Positions 25,446 through 34,587 of a stretch of 64,000 nucleotides of DNA are shown here, one piece after another. Source of the DNA: BCD1 sp942492125 (GTDB lineage: Bacteria > Bacteroidota > Bacteroidia > Chitinophagales > Saprospiraceae); contig CALODM010000009.1 of the NCBI GenBank assembly GCA_942492125.1, positions 124,001 to 188,000 of the forward strand, in the 5' to 3' direction. Position 1 is the first letter of the stretch; each line of letters starts with the position of its first letter. The position numbers and the translations under genes were made by a program. The notes under the pieces were generated by a model. It did no database searches, was not told the DNA's origin, and saw nothing but the letters and a program-made list of their open reading frames with translations.

Positions 25446-26948
25446 ATGGAAATCAAATTAAGCGGCAGCAACGAACCTATTCAAATTTCATCCGCCTCCG
25501 GCTTTTCACTCCACGCACCAGGAATGCACGGCATGGTTAAAGAGATGGATACCTCTGAAGTTACTACCCGGGGGCCCGGAGTAGAAGACCAGATGCATAA
25601 AAAAATTATGGCCTCCGTGGCTTCTAACGATGTGTTGCTCTTCAACCAGTTCGAAATCGAAATTGACAAAGATGAATACGAAGGAGCTGATGAAAGTACG
25701 ACCCGCGCAGCCGGCATAACCCGGACAACAGATAAGGGGGAGCCGGCTATGGTGCTGAATACTCCCAAAACGCGGAAAAACATGATGTGTGCCGTGCTGC
25801 ATACAGATGAATACGGAGAAAGTCGCTGGGTTTTTCCGGAAGAACAGGACGATGAGCAGTTCAGCTTTATGCTGCCTCGCCAGGGAGCCGAACCCATTCC
25901 CGATTCCGGGTCAAACGTCCGGGGGATTATAACAAAAGGCATCCGCAGACTGGTTAAGGTTTTTGCCTGGTTGGCGGACGACCTTATTGAATTGGGTGCT
26001 TTGGCACTGGTAAAAAAGTGGGAAACGAAAAACAGGCCCTATGGTTTGAACCTCATAGCACCCGGAAACACTGATGGCCTCCAAATGGACTGGGATATGG
26101 TAGCCGGTAAACGATCCCTTTTGCTGCTGCACGGTACCTTTTCAACCTGGCAGGCTGCTTTTGACGGATTGATAAAAAGCGAATGGATGAAAAAAATCCA
26201 CGATTTTTACGAAGGCCGGATTTTTGCCTTCAATCATCCGAGTTTGCACCAGTTCCCAGCCGATAATGTAAAGGAATTCCTGAAATTGAAACCGGAAGGG
26301 GCTGACCTCAATATCGATATGGTCACCCATAGCCGTGGCGGACTTGTGGGGCGGGAAATAATTGAACGGCTGGACGAACTGGATGCCAAAGATCACAAGA
26401 TCAAGGTCAATAAGGCTATCTTTGTGGCAGCTCCTCACCAGGGAACCATTCTTACGGATAAAGATAACTGGATCAAATTGATCGATTCTTATACCAACCT
26501 CCTGACCAATTTACCAGATGGCACAGCAACTATTATCCTGGAAAGTTTGATTACCTTTATAAAAGTTGTTGGCGGAGGTGCCGTGGCTTCCATGCCGGGG
26601 TTGCAGGCGATGCAGCCCAAGGGAGATTACCTCAAGCGACTCAATAGTACCAGGGTTGTAGACACCATTTATTATTCCATGGGAGCCAATTATGTACCTT
26701 ACGATGAGAAACTGCTCATTCGGTTTGGTAAAAAAGTATTGATGAAAGCGCTGGCCAAAATATTTGGTGAGGATAACGATATGGTGGTGCCAACGCTTGG
26801 AAGTTTTGATGCCGGAGCTGCTGCTGGCGGATTCCCAATTTCACCGGAAAGACAAGCCAAATATGAATTGGATGCCGATCTGAATCACCTGAATTATTTC
26901 ACGAATGATATCGTCAATAAAAAGATTTTTAATTGGTTGAAGGAATAA
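25446..26948 (+). CDS. Large alpha/beta-hydrolase (lipase-like) with unknown N-terminal domain
   Basis: The 500-residue protein has no signal peptide. The hydrolase core begins near 224 (LLLLHGTFSTW, the HG oxyanion motif). The nucleophile is Ser296 in VTHSRGGL (a G-x-S-x-G variant with His in place of the first Gly, common in lipases), followed by FVAAPHQGT. Asp445 in DNDMVVP and His481 in LNHLNYF complete a plausible triad. Residues 1-155 form an unrecognised domain, and 160-192 is a helical, partly amphipathic stretch (RRLVKVFAWLADDLIELGAL). The gene follows the CHAT peptidase gene with no intervening terminator that I can see. It could be the effector of a CHAT-controlled pair; lipid or ester substrates are inferred only from the lipase-like motif. 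Confidence 0.82.
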   Translation: MEIKLSGSNEPIQISSASGFSLHAPGMHGMVKEMDTSEVTTRGPGVEDQMHKKIMASVASNDVLLFNQFEIEIDKDEYEGADESTTRAAGITRTTDKGEPAMVLNTPKTRKNMMCAVLHTDEYGESRWVFPEEQDDEQFSFMLPRQGAEPIPDSGSNVRGIITKGIRRLVKVFAWLADDLIELGALALVKKWETKNRPYGLNLIAPGNTDGLQMDWDMVAGKRSLLLLHGTFSTWQAAFDGLIKSEWMKKIHDFYEGRIFAFNHPSLHQFPADNVKEFLKLKPEGADLNIDMVTHSRGGLVGREIIERLDELDAKDHKIKVNKAIFVAAPHQGTILTDKDNWIKLIDSYTNLLTNLPDGTATIILESLITFIKVVGGGAVASMPGLQAMQPKGDYLKRLNSTRVVDTIYYSMGANYVPYDEKLLIRFGKKVLMKALAKIFGEDNDMVVPTLGSFDAGAAAGGFPISPERQAKYELDADLNHLNYFTNDIVNKKIFNWLKE

Positions 26949-27084
26949 AAGTTCACTGAATATATACCCCATGTAAGTGTGGGAAAAAATGATTACAACA
27001 AAATACGGAATTTAAGCTTTCCGCTTTGCAACCCCCTGTACAATTTCTGCAAGGTACTTATCATTATCTTTTGCTTTGAATATG

Positions 27085-27092
27085 TATTTTTG
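27085..27092 (+). promoter_or_regulatory. Candidate -7 element for the T9SS repeat protein
   Basis: TATTTTTG matches TAnnTTTG, 38 bases before the ATG at 27131. A TTG box at the usual 19-21 base spacing is not clear. Confidence 0.4.
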
Positions 27093-27130
27093 TATAAAAT
27101 CACCTTATTGACTTATAAAATCTAATTTCG

Positions 27131-28999
27131 ATGAAAAAAACTTTACTTCTAATTTGCCTATTCGTTTTTTCCTTGTTTTGGGTCGGTAATTTAAAGGCAC
27201 AAGACCTTATTTTTACTCAGGTTACCAATCCCCCAGGGATGTACTACGACTTTTATTTAGGGCAGCATGACGGATTGGCTTATCTGGGTTATCGAGATAT
27301 TAATTATAACCGGTACCTGTTCACCTTTGATGGGGATGAACTGGTTGAGATCCAAACACCCGAAGGTGTTACCTTTAACTGGAATTTAGCCCAGGTGGAA
27401 GACTTGTTTTATATGACCTTTTATGATGCCAGTTTCAATAACCTGATAATGGCTTATGAAGATGGAATATTTACTGAGATACAGGCAGATTTTCCGGATG
27501 AGGGATTAGGATACTATGCTTTCACTTTCGAAGATCAGGTTTACATTACTTATTATAACTTTTTTAATTTTTTATATACGCTGAAAGTTATCAATGGTGA
27601 TGTAGTGGAAACGGTAGAGTTGCCTGACGGCTATTTTTACGGCAATAGTGTTGGTGCGATCAATGATCAGATGTTCCTGACCTTAAATGATGATTTTTGG
27701 AACAGTTATTTTTATAGCTATGATGGTAACACTTTCCAGGAAATTTCTTTACCGGAAGGAACTTCAAGTCCATATGCCATTCATGCTACCGATGAAATTA
27801 TTTACCTGAGCCTTTACGATGAGAATTTCAATAACGCCATTTATACCTTTGATGGTACGACCTTTGAATTACTGCCCTTGCCGGAATGGACTATGAGCGC
27901 ATCCTTCATCGGTGAACTGGATGGTAATTTATTTTTCAGATTAGACGACCAAAACTACGAGGGTACACTATATCAACTGGATGGAAGTAACTGGATTGAA
28001 ATTTCAAATCCTGATAATCATTATCTCGGGTACAGTACAGGATATTCCGAGTCAGCACTGTATCCTGCATATACCAATACCTTTGATTTTACCTATTCGT
28101 TGGGCATATACGATGGTACGGAACTGAATTTAATTGAGTCTCCCGCCGGATATAATTATAATTCCTTTTTTGCCGACAATATGGATGGGGCTTTTGTTTC
28201 CTATTACGATCAGTCGTGGTACTCATTTTTGTACTTTTATGATGGTACGGAGTTGATCCAGGTACCCATTCCGGAGAATGAAGATGCCTTCAATTATTAT
28301 GAATTCTCAATGGATATTTCCGGGGACGAGATTATGTTTTTTACGTTCAGGGATTTAAATTACAACGCGACCCTTTATTGGTTTGGAGAACCCAACGCAG
28401 CTCCTACAGCTGATGATAACGTTGTTTATACATTGATAGAAACTCCTTACAGTTTTGTGGCCTCAGATTTTAACTTTTCAGACATTGACCTGGATGATAC
28501 TTTGGCGGCGATTCAGATAGTGGAAAAGCCTAGCATTGGAATCCTGCACCTGAACGGAGCTAACCTGGCAACGGGTCAGGTGATTGAAGCTCAGTATCTC
28601 GAAGAGTTGACCTACCTGCCAATGAATGAAGGGCAGGGTGAGCCTTACGACAGTTTCCAGTTCCGGGTTTTTGATGGAAACGATTTCAGCGAAGCGGTCT
28701 ATACCATGTACATCAATGTGGTGGAAACCATTGTGGCAGCAGAGGATCTTGAACTGGTGGCAGCCCTGAATATTTATCCTAACCCGGCATCAGATTTCCT
28801 GCAGATTGATGTTGGTGATTTTCACTCGCCCGAAAAAGTACAGGTATATCTGTACAATTCAAATGGTGTAGCGATCATTAATCAAGCCTTAAATCAGTCC
28901 CGGACACAGATAGATGTAAGTTCCCTGCCAAGGGGAGGGTATACATTGGTGTTCCGAACAGAGCATTCTGTATTTGGCAGGCAAGTAATTTTACAATAA
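27131..28999 (+). CDS. Secreted Tyr/Phe/Asn-rich repeat protein with T9SS sorting tail
   Basis: The 622-residue protein has a signal peptide (cleaved after NLKAQ). Residues about 25-425 are repeats of roughly 45-60 residues, each with a pattern like Y-x-FDG-x-x-F/L-x-E-I-x-L/T-PEG (examples: YLFTFDGDELVEIQTPEG, YFYSYDGNTFQEISLPEG, AIYTFDGTTFELLPLPE, FLYFYDGTELIQVPIPE), suggesting a beta-propeller. Residues about 430-540 resemble a cadherin-like/tandem domain (NAAPTADDNVVYTL... FQFRVFDGNDFSEAVYTM). The last 70 residues are a T9SS type A sorting domain (IYPNPASDFLQID ... GGYTLVFRT). It should be exported across the outer membrane and attached or released. Function unknown. Confidence 0.82.
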   Translation: MKKTLLLICLFVFSLFWVGNLKAQDLIFTQVTNPPGMYYDFYLGQHDGLAYLGYRDINYNRYLFTFDGDELVEIQTPEGVTFNWNLAQVEDLFYMTFYDASFNNLIMAYEDGIFTEIQADFPDEGLGYYAFTFEDQVYITYYNFFNFLYTLKVINGDVVETVELPDGYFYGNSVGAINDQMFLTLNDDFWNSYFYSYDGNTFQEISLPEGTSSPYAIHATDEIIYLSLYDENFNNAIYTFDGTTFELLPLPEWTMSASFIGELDGNLFFRLDDQNYEGTLYQLDGSNWIEISNPDNHYLGYSTGYSESALYPAYTNTFDFTYSLGIYDGTELNLIESPAGYNYNSFFADNMDGAFVSYYDQSWYSFLYFYDGTELIQVPIPENEDAFNYYEFSMDISGDEIMFFTFRDLNYNATLYWFGEPNAAPTADDNVVYTLIETPYSFVASDFNFSDIDLDDTLAAIQIVEKPSIGILHLNGANLATGQVIEAQYLEELTYLPMNEGQGEPYDSFQFRVFDGNDFSEAVYTMYINVVETIVAAEDLELVAALNIYPNPASDFLQIDVGDFHSPEKVQVYLYNSNGVAIINQALNQSRTQIDVSSLPRGGYTLVFRTEHSVFGRQVILQ

Positions 29000-29004
29000 G
29001 CCTT

Positions 29005-29036
29005 AGGCGCGGAAACTGGAACCAGTTTCCGCGCCT
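29005..29036 (+). terminator. Intrinsic terminator after the T9SS repeat protein
   Basis: A perfect 15-bp stem (AGGCGCGGAAACTGG and complement) with a two-base loop, six bases past the stop codon, followed by GATTTTTAA. Confidence 0.88.
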
Positions 29037-29190
29037 GATTTTTAACCTTTCCCAAAGAATTCCATTCTGTTTTAACTTTCCCCTGTTTTTCTTGTTTTTA
29101 TTCTGTTGTAAAAGGACAGGATTACGGCTTTATTTTGTTAAAATTGTCGTTTCGATCTCGCCTTATTTCACTTTACAAAATCAGGATAGT

Positions 29191-32100
29191 ATGAAAAACA
29201 AAATTATTACAACCATCTTTTTTGGATTGATGTGTTTCACCCTTTTTGCCCAGCGTGGTAACGAAAAAAGTGAGGCCATGTTTTCCGGATTGCAACTGCG
29301 CAACGTCGGCCCGGCTTTCACTTCAGGAAGGATAGCCGATATAGCCATCCATCCCCGGGACAATAGTACCTGGTATGTTGCCGTAGGCTCCGGCGGAGTA
29401 TGGAAAACAGAGAATTCAGGAATTACCTGGACTCCCGTTTTTGATAACCAGACCACCTATTCTACCGGGTGCGTTTCCATTGACCCAAGTAACCCATCCA
29501 CTGTTTGGGTAGGATCGGGGGAAAATGTCGGCGGGCGGCATGTGGGTTATGGTGATGGGGTTTACAAAAGCACCAACGATGGTAAGAAATGGGAAAATAT
29601 GGGTTTGAAAAACTCAGAACACATTTCCGAAATTTTTATTCACCCGGATAATTCCGATGTTGTATTTGTCGCCGCCCAGGGGCCTTTATGGAGTAAAGGT
29701 GGTGATCGTGGATTGTATAAAACTACCGACGGCGGAGAAAACTGGACAAAAGTCCTTGGAGATGATGAGTGGGTAGGGGTTACAGATATTGCCGTTGACC
29801 CGGGAAACCCGGATGTAATGTATGCTGCTACCTGGCAGCGACACAGAACGGTGGCTGCCTATATGGGGGGCGGACCCGGTAGTGGCATTTATAAAAGTAC
29901 CGATGGTGGAAATACCTGGACAAAACTGACAACCGGCCTGCCAGGATCAAATATGGGAAAAATAGGCCTTGCCGTTTCTCCTCACCAGCCTGAAATCATT
30001 TATGCTGCAATTGAATTGGACAGAACCAAGGGGGGTGTTTACCGCTCCGAAAATGGGGGCGCTTCCTGGAGCAAGATGTCTAATACCGTTTCCGGTGGTA
30101 CTGGACCTCATTATTACCAGGAACTTTATGCTTGTCCTCATCAATTCGATAGACTTTACCTGATGGACGTTCGTGTGCAGGTTTCTGATAATGGAGGTAA
30201 AAACTTCCGTACGCTTTCAGAACAAAAGAAGCACTCCGATAATCATGCTATAGCCTTCCGGGCAGATGATCCTCATTATTTGCTCATTGGTACCGATGCC
30301 GGGATTTATGAAAGTTTTGACCTGGCTGAAAACTGGCGTTTTATTCCAACTTTACCCCTGACACAGTATTACAAAGTAGCTGTGGATGACCGGTTACCTT
30401 TTTATCATATTTATGGCGGCACCCAGGATAATGGTTCACATGGAGGACCTTCGAGAACAGATAACCGAACAGGTATTACCAATCGGGATTGGTATAAAAC
30501 CCTTGGCGCAGACGGACACCAGTCAGCTACAGAGCCCGGTAATCCTGACATTATTTATGCGGAAACCCAACAGGGAGGTTTACATCGGGTTGATCTGAAA
30601 ACAGGGGAGCAGGTCTTTATACAGCCCCAGCCAGGAATGGGAGATCCTTTTGAAAGATATAATTGGGACGCTCCGATCCTGGTTAGCCCTCATAATCCTA
30701 AACGTTTATACTTTGCCTCCCAGCGAGTCTGGCGTTCCGAAAACAGGGGAGATAGCTGGACACCCATTTCCGGAGATTTAACAAGAAATGAAGAGCGGAT
30801 CGCATTACCGATCATGGGCAAGCAGCAAAGCTGGGATAATCCATGGGATGTCAATGCTATGTCCAATTACAATAGCATCACTTCTCTGGCAGAATCTCCT
30901 GTTAAAGAGGGGCTCATTTATGCCGGAACGGACGATGGGTTTATCCAGGTGACAGAAGATGGTGGTGGAAGTTGGCGGAAAATTCCGGTAACGACATTGC
31001 CTGATGTTCCTGAAAGAGCCTTTGTCAATGACATTAAGGCTGACCTTTATGATGAAAATATAGTTTATGTGGCACTCGATAATCACAAGGAAGGAGATTT
31101 CACACCTTACCTGTTCAAGAGTACCAATAAAGGTAAAAGCTGGAAATCCATCAAAGGAAATATTCCCGACAGGACGCTTGTCTGGAGAGTTGTTCAGGAT
31201 CATGTTAAAAAGGATCTTTTGTTTGCAGCCACAGAATTCGGTGTTTACGTGACCATCGATGGTGGTGAGAAATGGGAAAAACTCGGTGGAGCACCGACCA
31301 TTGCTTTCCGTGATCTGGTAATTCAGAAAAGGGAAAATGACCTGGTTTGTGCATCTTTTGGCCGTGGATTTTTCGTACTCGATGATTATAGTGCACTGAG
31401 GGAGGTAACGGAAGAAAAAATGGCAGCCGAAGCCACCCTGTTTGCTACCAGGGACGCCCTTTGGTATGTACCAAGAAACAACCAGCCCGATGCAGGCGCT
31501 GCTGAATACATCGCCGAAAATCCACCTTTTGGTGCGGTATTTACCTACAACCTTTCTCAGAGTTATTCTACCTTAAAAGCTGATCGCAAGAAAGCCGAAA
31601 AGAAACTTGAAAAAGACGGCGAAGGTATTCCGTTCCCGGGATGGGATGCGCTGGAGGCTGAAAGGCGCCAGGAAGAACCACGTGTCTGGCTTACCGTGAA
31701 AGATAAAGACGGAAAAGTGGTACGCAAAATTGAAGCACCTGCCAGAAAAGGCATGAACCGCATAGCCTGGGATTTACGGTATGCTTCCGGCAGGGCCATT
31801 AACCCGGATAACCAGGGGCCCACCCCTTGGTGGGCTAGGGGCGGTGAGTTTGCTCCTCCGGGAACTTACGCTGTATCCCTGGCCAAAGAAGTGGATGGTA
31901 AGATTACCCCGTTGGCCGGGCCACGGGAATTTAAGGTTGTTCCGTTGCGGAAACCTACGCTTGAAGGAGCTTCTGTTGAAGAGTATATGGCCTTTTCAAA
32001 CCAGGTTAGAGACATCAGGAATCAGAGCAGCGCCTTGTCACACATGCTTTCAGAATGTAAGAAAAAAATCAAAGCCATGGAGACTGCCCTCGAGCGTACC

Positions 32101-32439
32101 AGTATAGAGCCAGGGGAGTTAAATGAAAGCCTTTATACCGTCAAACAGGCATTTTATGACCTGGAAGAACGATTCGAAGGCAATAAGGCGAAAGATGAAA
32201 TTGGAGAAAGAAATGCTCCGACAATGGGCACCCATTTAAGAGTAGCCTCCAGAGGGTTATCAACCACTTATGGTCCTACCGGCTTGCACAGGCAAAGTCT
32301 TGAAATTGCCAAAAAAATGTTGAAAGAGATTAAAGGTGAAGTGGAAAAAATGGCTAACGAAACCGTACCTGCTATGGAAAAAGCCCTTCGTGATGCGGGA
32401 GCTCCCTATATTTTAGGACAACCGATTTCCGAAGAATAA
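29191..32439 (+). CDS. BNR/sortilin-like beta-propeller protein (glycosyl hydrolase-like)
   Basis: About 1082 residues from the ATG at 29191, chosen because it starts a clean signal peptide (MKNKIITTIFFGLMCFTLFAQ); the open frame continues upstream to 29092 without meaning. Residues 25-740 are BNR/Asp-box-like blades with repeated S/T-x-D-x-G-x-x-W motifs (KTENSGITW, STNDGKKW, TTDGGENW, STDGGNTW, SENGGASW, TIDGGEKW), as in the Vps10/sortilin and xyloglucanase-like propellers. Around 780-900 there is a linker with WLTVKDKDGKVVR and IAWDLRYAS, and the C-terminal 130 residues are helical. This family is common in Bacteroidota and often annotated as glycosyl hydrolase, but no catalytic residues can be assigned here. 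Confidence 0.85.
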   Translation: MKNKIITTIFFGLMCFTLFAQRGNEKSEAMFSGLQLRNVGPAFTSGRIADIAIHPRDNSTWYVAVGSGGVWKTENSGITWTPVFDNQTTYSTGCVSIDPSNPSTVWVGSGENVGGRHVGYGDGVYKSTNDGKKWENMGLKNSEHISEIFIHPDNSDVVFVAAQGPLWSKGGDRGLYKTTDGGENWTKVLGDDEWVGVTDIAVDPGNPDVMYAATWQRHRTVAAYMGGGPGSGIYKSTDGGNTWTKLTTGLPGSNMGKIGLAVSPHQPEIIYAAIELDRTKGGVYRSENGGASWSKMSNTVSGGTGPHYYQELYACPHQFDRLYLMDVRVQVSDNGGKNFRTLSEQKKHSDNHAIAFRADDPHYLLIGTDAGIYESFDLAENWRFIPTLPLTQYYKVAVDDRLPFYHIYGGTQDNGSHGGPSRTDNRTGITNRDWYKTLGADGHQSATEPGNPDIIYAETQQGGLHRVDLKTGEQVFIQPQPGMGDPFERYNWDAPILVSPHNPKRLYFASQRVWRSENRGDSWTPISGDLTRNEERIALPIMGKQQSWDNPWDVNAMSNYNSITSLAESPVKEGLIYAGTDDGFIQVTEDGGGSWRKIPVTTLPDVPERAFVNDIKADLYDENIVYVALDNHKEGDFTPYLFKSTNKGKSWKSIKGNIPDRTLVWRVVQDHVKKDLLFAATEFGVYVTIDGGEKWEKLGGAPTIAFRDLVIQKRENDLVCASFGRGFFVLDDYSALREVTEEKMAAEATLFATRDALWYVPRNNQPDAGAAEYIAENPPFGAVFTYNLSQSYSTLKADRKKAEKKLEKDGEGIPFPGWDALEAERRQEEPRVWLTVKDKDGKVVRKIEAPARKGMNRIAWDLRYASGRAINPDNQGPTPWWARGGEFAPPGTYAVSLAKEVDGKITPLAGPREFKVVPLRKPTLEGASVEEYMAFSNQVRDIRNQSSALSHMLSECKKKIKAMETALERTSIEPGELNESLYTVKQAFYDLEERFEGNKAKDEIGERNAPTMGTHLRVASRGLSTTYGPTGLHRQSLEIAKKMLKEIKGEVEKMANETVPAMEKALRDAGAPYILGQPISEE

Positions 32440-32457
32440 TAAATTATTGTTATCATT

Positions 32458-32515
32458 TACACATGAGTCAACTCCAATTTTGGCTGAAGCCAAAATTCGG
32501 GGTGACTCATGTGTA
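32458..32515. repeat. Large inverted repeat between convergent genes
   Basis: Two 28-base arms (32458-32485 and 32488-32515) pair at 25 of 28 positions around a two-base loop; the outer part is TACACATGAGTCA with TGACTCATGTGTA. It lies between the BNR gene (ends 32439) and the antiporter gene (ends 32567), so it may work as a bidirectional terminator. It is longer than usual and shares CCCGAATTTTGGC (minus strand, 32489-32501) with the hairpin after infB, suggesting a repeat family. Confidence 0.7.
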
Positions 32516-32566
32516 TTTAAATTCGGATATTTGGCGATAAGCCATAATTCATCAGCTGGCCTTCAT

Positions 32567-34426
32567 TTATACTTCTACTTCTGGTTGAATGGCTATTTGC
32601 TCTTCAATCTTTTTACCAACATAAACAAGGCTATCTCCTGATTCAACATTCACCGTTTGGCAATTGGAAGGCAGAATAAGCAACTTGCCACCCTTTTGTT
32701 GTTTAAGGAATAGCGGGATGCTATATTCTCTTTCGTTGATATTATCGATGATCTTTTCAAATTGAGCTTTGGAATCGACAGTTAATTCGTGGATTGCGGG
32801 ATAATCCCGGACAACTTCACTGATGTTCAGGTAATCGTCCACGCACGAAAATAAACCATTGTCCGGAATTTTATTTCTTGGCCCTTTCATCTCATCCTGA
32901 CTTATCAATCGATGTACCATCTGGTTGCCCAATTGTTTCTCAAATCTTTCTACCGCAAATTCGTTCACCTCAGCACTTCCTGTCATGGCCATTAGTTCTC
33001 CAATTTCCAAAAGCTCAAAATTATCTGCGAGGGTCTCTGAATAAATATCCTCTTCAATGGCATTCAATCCTTCGTTCTGGGCTTTTTGAACCAGGATGGC
33101 AGAGCGATCAATGATCACAACGGATTTGCCCTGGGATTGCAGGTAACTCGCAATGAGCCTGGCAGCTTTGTTGGCCCCTACAATAAGAATGCCCTCTGCC
33201 TTGTCTTTGACAACGCCCAACCATCGGGCAACGATTCGTGCTGTAGTTGCATTGATCAGTACAGTGCCGGCAACGACCATAAAAACCAACGGAGCAATAT
33301 ACTCTGCTCCTTCTACTTTTCCCGTGAGCTTAATTCCAAAAAGAGAAGCTACCCCGGCCGCAACGATTCCCCTGGGTCCCACCCAGGAAATGAAGATTTT
33401 TTCTTTATATTTTAAAGTGGATTGGTAGCTGCTGACAAATATGGAAACAGGCCTTAAAATCAATATTATGAACAAAAATAATATAAGTACTCTCCAGTCG
33501 AGCAAAAGGTAAAGGTCTTCAATGTTGAAATTAGCAGCCAGTAATATGAATAAAATAGAGATCAATAGAACACTGACCGATTCCTTAAAATCAAGAATAT
33601 TCTTCAATTCCGGAACATTCAGATTGCCGAGAACCATACCCATAATTACGACCGACAATAATCCGGATTCATGCTCCAGGATATCCGATTCAACGAATAT
33701 TCCGAGTACCAGAGCCAGGGTAAATACATTGAGCAGGTAATGCGGAATGAGATTTCTCTTGATCATGAAATTCAACAAATGGGCTGCGGTGAAACCAAGG
33801 CTGATCCCGACAATCACGATCTTGAGGAAGGACATCACTGCGTGAATGGTGAACATTTCCTCCTCTCCGCTGATAATGAAATCATAAACCAAAACAGCCA
33901 CCAGCGCACCAATGGGATCGATCAGAATACCTTCCCATTTTAAAACAGTTGCTACATTTCTTTTGAGTGGAAGGTTTCTCAATATAGGTGCGATAACCGT
34001 TGGTCCGGTAACGATAATCAGGCCTGAAAATAAAAAGGATATCTGCCAGCTCAGTCCTAATAAGAAGTGAGTAATCAACGCCCCGCCAACGAAGGTCACC
34101 AGAGATCCTACAGAAATAATTCTCATGATCGTAGGTCCTACAATCCTGATCTCTTTTAATTTCAGGGTAAGTCCGCCTTCAAAAAGAATGATCCCAATAG
34201 AAAGGGACACAAAATAAAACAAACTCTCTCCTGGAAAGAGTCCCTGCCCCAACTCAGGATCATATACCGGTTCTATCCATTTGGAACCGTCTGCTTCAAA
34301 AAGAGAAGACACCGGACCAAAGAAGAGCCCGATAAGGATCAAAGGCAAAATGGCGGGGACTTTAGTCCGCCATGCGATCCATTGTGCAGCAATTCCAAGA
34401 ATGACCAGGCTGGCGAGTTCTAGCAT
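32567..34426 (-). CDS. CPA-type cation:proton antiporter with TrkA-N/C regulatory domains
   Basis: About 619 residues from the ATG at 34426, which opens directly on the first membrane segment (MLELASLVILGIAAQWIAW); the upstream in-frame ATG at 34492 adds a soluble, unlikely leader. The first ~390 residues contain about a dozen membrane segments with SLSIGIILFEGGL, GLIIVTGPTVIAP (the conserved TGP motif of CPA1/CPA2 exchangers) and FISWVGPRGIVAAG. From about 400 a Rossmann TrkA-N (RCK) domain begins (ILIVGANKAARLIASYL, VIIDRS), followed by a TrkA-C-like segment (SGDSLVYVGKK). Members exchange Na+ or K+ for protons, and the RCK domain binds nucleotides or ligands. It is inner-membrane located and transcribed alone. 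Confidence 0.9.
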   Translation of the reverse strand: MLELASLVILGIAAQWIAWRTKVPAILPLILIGLFFGPVSSLFEADGSKWIEPVYDPELGQGLFPGESLFYFVSLSIGIILFEGGLTLKLKEIRIVGPTIMRIISVGSLVTFVGGALITHFLLGLSWQISFLFSGLIIVTGPTVIAPILRNLPLKRNVATVLKWEGILIDPIGALVAVLVYDFIISGEEEMFTIHAVMSFLKIVIVGISLGFTAAHLLNFMIKRNLIPHYLLNVFTLALVLGIFVESDILEHESGLLSVVIMGMVLGNLNVPELKNILDFKESVSVLLISILFILLAANFNIEDLYLLLDWRVLILFLFIILILRPVSIFVSSYQSTLKYKEKIFISWVGPRGIVAAGVASLFGIKLTGKVEGAEYIAPLVFMVVAGTVLINATTARIVARWLGVVKDKAEGILIVGANKAARLIASYLQSQGKSVVIIDRSAILVQKAQNEGLNAIEEDIYSETLADNFELLEIGELMAMTGSAEVNEFAVERFEKQLGNQMVHRLISQDEMKGPRNKIPDNGLFSCVDDYLNISEVVRDYPAIHELTVDSKAQFEKIIDNINEREYSIPLFLKQQKGGKLLILPSNCQTVNVESGDSLVYVGKKIEEQIAIQPEVEV

Positions 34427-34587
34427 TAGCGTTGATTTTGGGTGTAAAAATAAAAAATTAAAATAATCATTGATCTGAAAAACTGGCAACATCTTGTTAT
34501 GCCAACATTCCAGGCTATCCTTTAATGAACAACGAAATCAAGGACAAGAAGTTTGGATATCAGGTAGTCTCCGGGAAAACAGCAATA

